This document shows positions 46,402 through 56,298 of a stretch of DNA of 64,000 nt, one piece after another. The first letter of the stretch is position 1, and the number at the start of each line of letters is the position of its first letter. The notes under the pieces are model-generated. The model made no database searches. It was not told where the DNA came from and was given only the letters and a program-made list of their open reading frames with translations. The position numbers were made by a program, and so were the translations under genes. Where the stretch lies: the NCBI GenBank assembly GCA_039545315.1, contig BCIM01000001.1, positions 1,769,783 through 1,833,782 of the forward strand, read 5' to 3'. This DNA comes from Kondoa malvinella (Eukaryota; Basidiomycota; Agaricostilbomycetes; Agaricostilbales; Kondoaceae).

Positions 46402-48316
46402 ATGACGACTTTGGCAGAAGCTCTAGCTGCGCACACGCAACACTTGACTGAACTGTACGCGCGACTAGACGGCTCTCCTCAGACTACCGTGTGCAAGAAA
46501 TTGGATGAACTGCATGCTGCGCTTGTTGGCACTATCGATGAACAGAAACGTACGGCTGAAGGGGAAGTAAAGGCTGTTGAAGATGAATGCGAGGATTTGC
46601 AAATACAGTTGGAGAGAATGGCCAAAGTGTTGGGCAAGAGATTGGCGCAAGATCCTGAATCGCATGTCGGTCTCTGCGTGATATACGCTGGTTGGGAAGT
46701 ACTGAGATTGTCATCACAGTCTCTGTTAACGAAAAGGAAGAACCGCAAAGAAGCTTTGGAAGCGTTACAAGCGATATATCGAGACAAGAAGGACCAACAT
46801 GATGCTCTCATAACGCAATTACAAGCTTTCATACCCATTCTCGGTGAAGAGACGATTACACCAATATGCAACGCTGAAGAAGACTTGACACCACCTCGCT
46901 TCACAACCTTGCACGAACATCTGACAGCGTGCGGGAATCAAGTCGCAACCCGTCGAAACCTACTAGACAACCAAATCACAGAACTCTATACCTTGTACGA
47001 AGAATTAGAACTTTCCCCTCCATCAAACTCACTACAAATCACTCTCCCTCGTCCTTCCGTCGATCCTATCCTCTCGCCTACTCAAGCGAATCTAACACTA
47101 GCCGCTTCATTACTCTCATCATTAGAAGACGAACGCGTATCAAGAGAAGCTCAAATCCAAACCATGTTTGACGCTTTATGGAGCGTATGGACCAAACTTG
47201 GGGTCGAGGAAGAATATTCGGATGAATTCGTTGAAGTCCACGCTGGGATCAGCAATAAATCTTTAGCTGCTTATAAAGCCGAATTAGAAAGGATGGAAGT
47301 GGTCAAGAGAGAAAACATGGTTGTGTTTATACAGAGGGAAAGGGAAGAAGTGTCTAGGTTGAGGAGAGAGTTGTTTTTGTCTGATTTGTTGGAGGAAGAG
47401 GATGAGGGCGAATGTGAGGATGCTGATTTGGAGAGGGTCGAGAGGATGAGGCAAGAATTGGAAGATGAATTGAGCGATAAGAAACCTTTGCTGGATCTTG
47501 TGCAGAGGTATTTCGGTCTGTTGCATGAGATGAGGGAGCTAGAGGTGCGTTTTTCACTGTACTGTGGAGGTTGTATGGCTGATTTAGCGTACAGGCATCG
47601 GCCAATGATCCGTCTAGGTTGTTGGGCAAAGGCGTTCGTGGTGATCCTGGTCGGTTGCTACGAGAAGAAAAGACACGAAAGCGAGTAGCGAAAGAAAAGC
47701 CAAAGGTGTGTCTATACAGATTATGTGGATAGCGCTGATCCTCTCAACCAGCTACAAGCGGATCTTCAGCGTAAAGTCTCCGAATGGGAAGAAGCTCGAG
47801 GGACTGCGTTCATGATCAGCGGATCGAGGTTCTTGGAGGATCTAGCAGAGCGAATGGAGCTGGATAATGCCTCATCGAAACGGGTATGCCTCTTCCTTCC
47901 ACCCTAGGGACCTGAACTAACAAGCTAAGCAGATGCCCGCTCGCTCGAAAACACCTTTACCATTAACAGCACAGATTACTGGCATGTCCAATAGCAATGG
48001 TCCTTTGAAACGCCAACAAACCGGTCAATCCACCACTTCGTCCACTTCCCAACCGAGCAAACGAATACGAACCGGAATCGCAACACCTTCCACTTCTCGT
48101 CTTCCTCAAACGTCAACTATAAATCGAAATCAATTACCTTCTAATTGGGGTTTGCAGAGCGCTAAACCTCCAAGTCAATTATCAGTCATGCAAGAGGCGA
48201 ATTCGAGGAGAAAGTCGTTCAGACCTAGACCTTCCAGTACCGCTTTCTCAGTCGCGCCAAGTAGTTTGTTTTCGGGTAGGACAGCTAGTAGTGCCAGTTC
48301 TGTATTTTCCAAGTAG
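46402..48316 (+). CDS. ASE1: Microtubule bundler Ase1/PRC1/MAP65
   Basis: Antiparallel microtubule crosslinker of the spindle midzone. Almost wholly helical: an N-terminal dimerisation rod (ALAAHTQHLTELYARLDG onward), spectrin-like middle with LWSVWTKLGVEEEYSDEF and LAAYKAELERMEVVKREN, and the family signature spliced as DPSRLLGKGVRGDPGRLL then REEKTRKRVAKEKPK. The microtubule-binding end is followed by a basic S/T-rich tail with many possible Cdk/Aurora sites. Exon junctions are at about 47545/47592, 47706/47733 and 47884/47935. A 54-nt in-frame segment at 46666-46719 has intron-like ends and may be spliced out. It ends 41 bp before the stop of the opposite-strand gene. Confidence 0.92.
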
Positions 48317-48357
48317 TTTGGTGATTGTGAGGGACTTTTTTCCATGTATTGTAACAT

Positions 48358-49399
48358 TTATTCTACACTCGCAAACAGCACTTCTAGGATCGTTCGCCCT
48401 AGTGTAGACCCTTCATGTGCTAGCCCAGCTCTTTCTCTCGATTCGGCAGAGAAATCCCTCGGTAACACTCCTTTGGTTTCTCGTACGTCAATGATAGCGC
48501 GGACTATATCGGATGTAAACTCCGGATGACCTTGTAAGGTGAGGATGTGGATTTGTTTGAGTATTTCGGTACGAGAGGCGGATTCGGAAGGTGGAGAGTA
48601 GAATTGGACTAAGGAGTGAACGGGACAGATGGATGTTGTTGCTAGGTTTGAGAAACCTTCTGGGATAGAGAGGACGTGGTCTTGATGGACTTGCTCGATT
48701 GTCTGCTCGAACATCAGCACCTTGTTTGATTGAAGTGAAGGAGGAAGCTACCTTTGTCTTCTCTTCGTTGTCAGAGAGGATCCTTTGACCTAGCTCATTC
48801 AAGTCCATAGTATAGACACCGAGTTCCCAGCCTTGCTCGTTCTTCTGCACTGTTGAACCAAAGGCTTGCGCTACTATTTGATGACCGAAACAGATCTGCC
48901 GACACACAATCAGACCTAGTCATCCGTACAAGGGGGACACATACGCCTATTATGCGCAGATGTGGGTGTTCTTCAGGGAGACTGGCTACTAATTTCGTTG
49001 TAGCTTGAATCCATGGAAGTGGTTGATATGCCGATGCGGCTACGTACACATATTAGCATACGTCAACAACAAGGAGAATAGAGCTCACCAGAACCAGTCA
49101 ACAACACTCCATGAGCGCTCTTCAATACCTCCTCATCCGGGAATTCGTCATGCACCACATCAAAGCCCAGAAACTCGACGTTGCCCTTCTTCGGTTCGCA
49201 AAGCTTCAGAGACTTCTCAAACAGCTCGCAAAACACATCGTGATATGTCCCATGTGTCTCAAAGACTGCGCAATCAAGTGAGTCTATGTATAGTCCATCA
49301 TGCAGACAAGTACGAACCTGCGTCTACTGGTGTATCGCATACTAGAATAACCACTCGCAGGACTATAGAATCGCCTTGACCTATGATTGTGCGCTTCAT
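48358..49399 (-). CDS. Class I glutamine amidotransferase-like protein
   Basis: GATase1-fold protein of the stand-alone type found in fungi (like yeast YLR126C). The nucleophile elbow is IIGICFGHQIVAQAFG (Cys in ICFGH), the partner histidine is in LQGHPEFTSDI with a downstream Glu, and the oxyanion strand precedes as VLLTGSASAYQPLPW. The N-terminus reads MKRTIIGQGDSIVLR then VVILVCDTPVDAG (start 49399), and a second exon gives FETHGTYHDV. Four or five exons. Whether it hydrolyses glutamine or another gamma-glutamyl compound is not clear. Its stop is 41 bp from the ASE1 stop. Confidence 0.85.
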
Positions 49400-49631
49400 G
49401 TTAGGGAGAGGCTGTTTTCTGCAGACGACCAAGCGATTGCGAATTGGAATACCCTGAGCTGCGAGCAGGTGATACCTGTGACTTGCTGTATACCCTTGAG
49501 GCGCGAGAAAGTTATACCTAGGGAGTGACAGTCGCTCGGTCAGCGGAGAAGAGGTGTTCAGAAGCCTGTAAACGACAAAGCAAACCTGTCGGCACTCTTG
49601 ACTGAACTTATAAGGTATCTCCGCAGCTCGC

Positions 49632-51047
49632 ATGCCCTCGCTACCGAATGAACTTTGGCTTCTCGCCTTGTCGAACCTCTCAAGGGACACCGACAGTTCT
49701 ACTCTGGCCCCGCTATGCCGCGTCTCAAGACAGTTGCGAGGTGTTGCCCAGCCTACGCTGTATAGCAAGCTATCGATCAGACACTTCCAGAGCGCCCGCT
49801 TCGCCAGAACCGCTTACGAATCATGCAATGGCCAGGCATTATGTGATTTGGTCCGTGAAGTGTCATTGGAAAGCTTTCTCCGCGATCCATCGCCTTCAAG
49901 GCATCCCTCACCGGCACACGAGCCATGGGATTACCACGCGGGCAATATGCTGCACATAGCTCAGTGCAACTCGGAAGCTCAATGGGACAGTGACAAAGCA
50001 TGCGCCATGCTGTGTCCCAACATCACCAAGTTTCGCTTTACTCTCGATGCCGACCTACAAGACTGCGATGAGTATTCAGGATCTGTCGTGTACTTTTCCG
50101 ACCAAGCCTTTGTACCTTCGTCGTCCGACTTGCTCGCTCTGCCGTTCGTCGGCAATCTGAATGAACTTTGTCTATACTCACCGAATGGCGTATCCATCGA
50201 CGTCGAGGCATTCGGTGAGCTCATTCTTGCGGCACCTCAGCTTCTCACATTATCTCTACATCTAATCGATGCCGATTCTCTTTTCCGCCCCGTCGTCAAG
50301 TACATGGCTGAGCATGATGCATATCAGCTGCCTCTTTCATATCTAAATTGGGACGAAAACCACGACAGACAACAGGACACGGTCATCGCGCTTGAGCCAT
50401 TCGTGCACACGTGGATTGGCTTCACCTCCATCACATCTTTCTCATTCACCGGTCCATGGGTCATCTTTGACGATATTCGGCCTCAACCAGCTGTATGGAG
50501 TCAAATCGACGACTTGACATTCGACCAAAGAGCGCAACCACACTACGTCTGTCGGCCTTTGCTCCAAGATCTTGCGACCCTCTCTCCCAACATCAGGCAA
50601 CTTCACCTCCTTGTGCCTCAGATTGCTGTGGCAATTCCGGCACAAATCTCTTTCAAGCATCTCGATTATCTCAGTATCCGATTTCGAGAAACTTCTCCTC
50701 TTGAATTGCTACGGAAAGATCTCTACACGCAGATTTCGGAGCTCTTAACACAGCAATTCGCCCCTCTACTGCAGGAATTGGTGGTGGGAGTCGATCAATT
50801 GGAAGTTGAGAGTGATGACAGCAGGTTGGACAAGGCCCAGCGCATGATCTGCTCTGGTTTGGAATATCGTGAAGATGTTGCTTCGTCTATGGTCAGGTTT
50901 ACGATCGAGGATGGATCAGTGCAAGCGGTGTATGAGAGAAGAGAGGATGGTCGCTTTCAGATTGTCAGCGGTAATGCGGTGGAATTGGCGAAGCGTGCAA
51001 TGGAAAGGTGCAGTACACCGCAGTTTTCTGCCTACGTCGATGAGTGA
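49632..51047 (+). CDS. F-box-like protein, copy A (intronless)
   Basis: Single uninterrupted frame of 471 codons. The N-terminus MPSLPNELWLLALSNLS with CRVSRQLRGVAQPTLY is F-box-like, and the rest is an irregular leucine-rich fold (LNELCLYSPNGVSIDVEAFG, LLTLSLHLIDADSLF, IRQLHLLVPQI). It is clearly paralogous over its whole length to the next gene; compare ELWL, DSST, VSRQL, FVPxxxDLxxLPF, SPNG, YxLPLxxLxWDE. It is probably an SCF adaptor. The absence of introns contrasts with almost every neighbour. Confidence 0.8.
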   Translation: MPSLPNELWLLALSNLSRDTDSSTLAPLCRVSRQLRGVAQPTLYSKLSIRHFQSARFARTAYESCNGQALCDLVREVSLESFLRDPSPSRHPSPAHEPWDYHAGNMLHIAQCNSEAQWDSDKACAMLCPNITKFRFTLDADLQDCDEYSGSVVYFSDQAFVPSSSDLLALPFVGNLNELCLYSPNGVSIDVEAFGELILAAPQLLTLSLHLIDADSLFRPVVKYMAEHDAYQLPLSYLNWDENHDRQQDTVIALEPFVHTWIGFTSITSFSFTGPWVIFDDIRPQPAVWSQIDDLTFDQRAQPHYVCRPLLQDLATLSPNIRQLHLLVPQIAVAIPAQISFKHLDYLSIRFRETSPLELLRKDLYTQISELLTQQFAPLLQELVVGVDQLEVESDDSRLDKAQRMICSGLEYREDVASSMVRFTIEDGSVQAVYERREDGRFQIVSGNAVELAKRAMERCSTPQFSAYVDE

Positions 51048-51394
51048 GTGCATTCGTTATGTCGCTGGAGACTTTCGAGCTCAAATAGCGTTGCTTTTAG
51101 TGAACAGCCGCCGCCGGCGTTTGCTTAATGCTTTGGTCAAAGGCATTGGGTTTGGGAGATAGTCTTAAGGGCTCTGTCAGCCGGGTCGCAGGCACGAAAT
51201 GACTTCACTGGGTATGTAATGTGTTTTGTCTACAACGACCGGTCGCAAGCTCAGAAACGGACAGTCACTGCACGTGTATTCATCCCTTCACGGCCTCGTG
51301 CAGTATCTAGTGCCGCTTGTCCTGCCAGTCATCTTTGGTGCGCATCTACATTGGCCCTCGGTAGATGTGGCTCATTACTGTCTGCTCCAAAGGC
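51048..51394. other. Spacer between the tandem F-box paralogues
   Basis: 347 bp between copy A and copy B. No gene is seen. An in-frame ATG at 51365 would extend copy B by ten residues. Confidence 0.5.
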
Positions 51395-52765
51395 ATGTCT
51401 CGCATGCTTCCCGGCGAACTATGGCTCGCTGTCGCCTCTTACTTTACGCCTGGAGTCGACAGCTCTACTTTCGCGTCAATGTCTTGCGTCTCGAGGCAGC
51501 TGTGCAACATCTTTCAGCCCTTGCTGTACCAAGCTATCACCGCGAACCAGCTCAAGAGATCTGCCTTTGTAGACAGCTTGCAGAGCATGGATCGTGGTGC
51601 AAGACTCGCTGCGCATGTCTTCGATGTTTCAGTCGTCAGCTATCTAGATCATCCAGATCTCATAGAAGCAAGCCTAGACTCAGACTCTGATGACTCTGAA
51701 GATATGTTCACATTGGACGAAGCGTTGGGGTCTTCGAAAGCACAGTGGAAAGCCATCGAATCTACTTTGCACCTCTGCCCGCTCATTAGAAGACTCCAAT
51801 TCACATTAGACTCGAATACCTCATCTGAATATTGGAATGAAGTTTTCGTACCTGCTGCAGCAGATCTGATGGGTTTACCCTTCAAGCAGTGGCTTACCCA
51901 TCTCGTCATAAAGTCTCCTAATGGCCCGGAGCTCGACCTCTCTTCTTTCGGGCAACTCATCCAAGACTGTCCTCTCCTCCACCAGCTATCCCTGCAGTTC
52001 GTAAATGCGTCTGATCTATTGGAGCCAGTTTTACGCCGCATGTCGCAGGACAGCACCTATCGCCTTCCTCTCAGGTTTCTGGAATGGGACGAAGTGAACG
52101 AAAGAGGACGCGCGCACGTCTACTTAGAAAATCATGTCAAATTGTGGCAAAAGCTGCTCTGTTTACGACGACTCAGCCTTGTAGGTCGATGGGTCAACTT
52201 TGATAAAGAACCGCTACTGCATGTCGAATGGCCGGATGTAATTCAGCTCTCGTTCGAACAAACTACAAGGTCGAACCGAAGTTTCGTCATACCGCTGCTA
52301 GAAGAACTTGCAACCTTCTTTCCTTCCCTCCAGCAACTCAAAGTTATACTTTGGTATTCGGAAGAGGTACCTCTGTTCTCAGCAAAGATCCCTTTTCTAC
52401 ACTTTCTACACTTAGACGACCTCACCCTACACTATCATTGTGACTTACAAAGTTCACCCGAACGCAAAGCAATCCAGGAGGAGCTGCTTCTCGTCATTCA
52501 AAGTTTAGCAAGCAGGAGTGTTGGGCCCAGATTGAGACGTCTGGAGGTGCGACTGTTTGTGACTGTTTATGGTGTTCCCCTTTCAAGACGGTCAAAAAGG
52601 GGAGAGGCGGGACAGTGGGCAAACCAGATTTCACAGGAGGACTTGGTTGATGCGGCGTCTACTCTGCAAGAGGTTGTCTTGAGAGAAAATGAGCTATGGG
52701 TCAGGGTGTTGAAGAGAGGTCAAGATGGGATGTTTGTCGAGGCGTACAACAGCTTTGAATGTTGA
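51395..52765 (+). CDS. F-box-like protein, copy B (intronless)
   Basis: Uninterrupted frame of about 457 codons, tandem paralogue of copy A. MSRMLPGELWLAVASYF aligns with MPSLPNELWLLALSNL, so I prefer the ATG at 51395 over 51365. F-box-like opening with SCVSRQLCNIFQPLLYQ, an acidic patch (SLDSDSDDSEDMFTLDE), then leucine-rich units including LTHLVIKSPNGPELDLSSFG, LLHQLSLQFVNAS, LRRLSLVGRWVNF and LQQLKVILWY. The C-terminus is shorter than copy A. Divergence is high, so the duplication is old or fast-evolving. Confidence 0.8.
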   Translation: MSRMLPGELWLAVASYFTPGVDSSTFASMSCVSRQLCNIFQPLLYQAITANQLKRSAFVDSLQSMDRGARLAAHVFDVSVVSYLDHPDLIEASLDSDSDDSEDMFTLDEALGSSKAQWKAIESTLHLCPLIRRLQFTLDSNTSSEYWNEVFVPAAADLMGLPFKQWLTHLVIKSPNGPELDLSSFGQLIQDCPLLHQLSLQFVNASDLLEPVLRRMSQDSTYRLPLRFLEWDEVNERGRAHVYLENHVKLWQKLLCLRRLSLVGRWVNFDKEPLLHVEWPDVIQLSFEQTTRSNRSFVIPLLEELATFFPSLQQLKVILWYSEEVPLFSAKIPFLHFLHLDDLTLHYHCDLQSSPERKAIQEELLLVIQSLASRSVGPRLRRLEVRLFVTVYGVPLSRRSKRGEAGQWANQISQEDLVDAASTLQEVVLRENELWVRVLKRGQDGMFVEAYNSFEC

Positions 52766-53131
52766 AAGAGGCGTACGGTCGGATCATGAGCTTTGCTGCA
52801 GCTATGAGCCTGGTATGGAAGGGGATATGCGTCAACGACTTCAGATGGAGATGTTTGGTCTCGCTACCAGAGTTGTCTTGCTGTGAGTGTCTGTGCACCA
52901 GACCTCTCGGAGCGCACTGACTTGCTCTGTAGTGCCTCACTCATCCGCTCTCCGGCCTATGTTGATGCATGACCGTAACTCGCTTGGACCGTATTATGGG
53001 CTCTGTGGAAATGCTGATGATAAAGAGACTGCTGTAGTGATGCAAGTGTTGTAGAGCGACTGTGCGCGTCGTTATTGCCAGCAATCACTCTCCCTTCAGC
53101 TTGACCTACAGCCACGACATTTGACCTCACT
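52766..53131. other. Intergenic region before RPT3
   Basis: 366 bp between copy B and RPT3. Contains the RPT3 promoter. Open frames here are short and lack motifs. I see no TGGCAA-type proteasome element. Confidence 0.45.
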
Positions 53132-54818
53132 ATGGACATTTTAGGCGTACAAGTGCGTCTAGACAATCTAATATAGCTGTGTAGCATCCTCTGACTCAAC
53201 GAGAGCAGGATACTGCGCCAGAAACCGAGATTCCGTCACTTCTAGCGACAGCTGACGCGGAAGCGCCTGAAGACCTGTTCACTCGATTAAAGGTGCTGCA
53301 ACGGCACTCTGAGTTCCGTGAGTGGCTCCAGTGGGATGCTTTGATGCATGCTCAAGCTTGTAATCGCAGTCGACATCCAGACAGACTACATCAAAGATGA
53401 GCAACGCAATCTGAAATCTCAACTCATTCGCGCCCAAGAGGAAGTAAAGCGCATTCAATCTGTGCCTCTAGTCATTGGCCAATTCCTTGAACCGATAGAC
53501 CAGCACACGGGCATCGTTGGCTCGACTACAGGCTCAAATTATGTCGTTCGCATACTGAGCACCATCGACCGCGAATTGCTCAAACCTTCTTCTTCTGTTG
53601 CTTTACATCGTCACTCCAACTCGCTCGTCGACGTCTTACCACCTGAAGCGGATTCCTCCATTTCAATGTTATCAGCAGACGAGAAACCAGACGTCGCTTA
53701 TTCCGACGTGGGCGGCCTCGATGCGCAGAAACAAGAAATCAGAGAAGCCGTCGAACTACCTCTAACGCAATTCGATCTGTACAAGCAAATTGGTATTGAT
53801 CCACCTCGAGGTGTGCTACTTTATGGTCCACCAGGAACAGGCAAGACTATGCTCGTCAAAGCCGTAGCGCACCACACGACCGCCAACTTTATCCGAGTCA
53901 TTGGAAGTGAATTTGTGCAAAAGTATCTGGGTGAAGGATCAAGAATGGTCAGAGATGTGTTTCGGCTGGCGAGGGAGAATGCGCCAGCGATCATCTTCAT
54001 CGATGAAGTGGATGCAATTGCTACAAAGAGATTTGATGCGCAGACGGGCGCGGATAGAGAAGTCCAACGAATCTTGTTGGAGTTGTTGAACCAGATGGAC
54101 GGGTTTGATCAATCTGCTAATGTCAAGGTACGCTTCATCTCTTGCACCCATCTTTATGGTATCATGAATGCGTAATCGTACAGGTGATCATGGCTACGAA
54201 TCGAGCGGATACTCTGGACCCTGCTTTACTTCGACCGGGAAGATTGGACAGGAAAATTGAATTCCCTCTACCGTCAAGAAGAGAGAAGCGCCTCATCTTC
54301 CAGACCGTGACGAGTAAGATGAACTTGTCTGCTGATGTGGACTTGGAAGATTGTCAATACCATTTCTCTTTGTGTTGTCCCAAGCTGACTTCATGATGCT
54401 CCTCACAGACGTTCAACGACCCGACAAGCTCTCTTCTGCCGAGATTACTTCTGTTTGTCAAGCGGCTGGTCTGCAGGCAGTACGGAAGAACAGGTTCGTC
54501 ATGAGACTGACTGTTCATTCAATCGCTCACATTCTGATAGATACGTCGTCTTGCCATGTGATTTCGAAGAGGCATGGAAACAGACAGTCAAGAAGGGAGA
54601 TGATAAGGCAAGTCCCTTCTCCGTTCTCTTGTTCACTTCTCTCGCCATACTCTCAATAATCACCACTTTATGAGCCCCTTTCTTTCTTATCTCGTCACTT
54701 CCGAGTTCGGGTCGCTAATGCTTATGCTGTCATCTTTTCAGCTCGAGTTCTGTAAGTCCTGCTTGGCTCGCACTGAAGACGAATCAGCTGACCACATTTT
54801 ATTTTCACAGACAAGTAA
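53132..54818 (+). CDS. RPT3: 26S proteasome ATPase Rpt3
   Basis: AAA+ subunit of the 19S base that unfolds substrates. N-terminal coiled coil ([18 protein letters not shown]), OB fold ([33 protein letters not shown]), then the AAA module: [18 protein letters not shown], Walker A GPPGTGKT, Walker [10 protein letters not shown], arginine fingers in [12 protein letters not shown] and [13 protein letters not shown]. The match to Rpt3 rather than other Rpt paralogues comes from [21 protein letters not shown] and [25 protein letters not shown]. Start MDILGVQ (53132). Six or seven exons; the final coding exon is only 8 nt with the stop (54811-54818) and completes the LEFYK C-terminus. Confidence 0.96.
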
Positions 54819-55107
54819 AGGGTCTGTGCGACTTCTCAGGAGTAAAGGGAATAGACAACAGTACTTGCATCTTGCATTGTATCATACACTAGCTTCATTC
54901 GCGTCTACTCCACTAGTCCTCATTAGGGCATTTCTAAGAGCATCAGCTCATCCCTCTTCCTTTCGCGGGTCAACAACATTTCACCACTACACTCAAGCAA
55001 ATCTACATCAAGCAAGAATACGCTAGCTGTTGTAGTAGCAGCAGCGCGTATACCCCAGTGTCTTGTGTGGGCTATCTTTGGGTCTCCTCCCTGAATTCTC
55101 GCAAAAC

Positions 55108-55893
55108 ATGGAAAGTATGTCATTTCTGTCGTCTGCAAGGTCTAGACATGGGCCTGAACAATGTCTCTGTGCAGCGGGTATCCTAGCTTTGATCATCATC
55201 CTTTCCCTCTTCCTTTTCCTGGGCGCTTTCAGCATAGTCATCTTTACATGTTTCCGTTTCCGACGTCAACGCTCTACTTCACGTATGGCCGCTCGAATAG
55301 GTCGAATGCAAGTCCCTCCTTCAATGGACGATTATGGTTCACAGCGAGATTGGGACGCGAATGATCTAAGTGATGATGGGGATGATGAAGAGTTGCAGGC
55401 TGTTGATGAGTTTGGGACAAGGAGGGGCAAGAATAAGTTGGTGCAGCAGTATAGTGATGGATTGGGGTCTATTAACAAGGACGGAACTCGGTCCTTTTTA
55501 AATGGCTGGTGTGTTCTTTCCCCTCAACAAGTTTACTTGTTTACTTTTTAGAGGGTGCAGGTTTGGATTAGATACCGTTCGTTGTACGTTCTGCAACTCG
55601 GTGTAATACTGATCAGCGTGCGGTCAATGAACAGGGATCAAGTCCATCTAGAGAAACAAGTCGCGCATCCAGGTTAAGGAGGGAAGAAGCCATTGCCAAT
55701 TCGATACCGAGGCAGCAGAATCAGATACCAGGTTCATCAAGAGACGGTAAGAGGAGGAATAGCGTGTCGAGTGATGAAGGTAGTTTGAAGAGCGAGAATG
55801 AGTTGGGCGAGACGGAAGAAGAAGAGTGAGTTCTCCCGCACTCTATCGAACACAGCTGATGCTGTGTCTAGGTATGATCGACTAGCAGCATAG
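55108..55893 (+). CDS. Small single-pass membrane protein, unrecognised
   Basis: A short first exon (MET, 55108) spliced at about 55115/55175 to GILALIIILSLFLFLGAF gives one hydrophobic segment of about 25 residues close to the N-terminus, followed by a basic stop-transfer (CFRFRRQRSTSRMAARIG) and an acidic, S/R-rich cytosolic tail with DDGDDEELQAVDEFG and a YDRLAA end. Four or five exons; introns at about 55510-55558, 55587-55632 and 55829-55871. The architecture resembles a signal-anchored or tail-exposed membrane protein. I do not recognise the family, and an additional 5' exon is possible. Confidence 0.6.
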
Positions 55894-56298
55894 CGCTCTG
55901 CTTTTCAAGAAGTGGCGATTGTGCCAAAAGGCTTTTCGTTGTCATGGCCATTTGCATTACTGTACATATCACACAAGAAAGAGGGGACATTATTTGCATT
56001 CATAAACAAGGGGACGCTATGCACTGCCTTGCAGCAAACAAGGGCGAGCCGACTCGGTTTATTCTTGGCATCCGAACTGCTCGAGTCTATTTTGCTCGAA
56101 ATCGTCGGCTTGGTCTTGCAAAACCATTTGCTCATAGTCACGGATTTATACCAAGAATCGAAGGAATACACTGCCTCTGCTGTTGAAACAAGAGAAGACG
56201 CCGTCCGTCTGTGTTTGACAACGCTCTGGCTCGCGTGACTTTGCACGACGGGCGAAAGAGTGTCGCAAGGCTAGGAAAGCAGCCACCACTCTGTTAGG
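55894..56298. other. Upstream region of the ferric reductase gene
   Basis: 405 bp between the membrane-protein stop and the ferric reductase start. Overlapping open frames of about 110 codons on both strands begin with non-ATG codons and lack motifs. No clear GATA cluster was recognised. Confidence 0.45.

Noticed and set aside
55912..56238. 108-codon plus-strand frame upstream of the ferric reductase
   Set aside because: Begins at GTG, overlaps similar antisense frames, has no motif; probably UTR and promoter.
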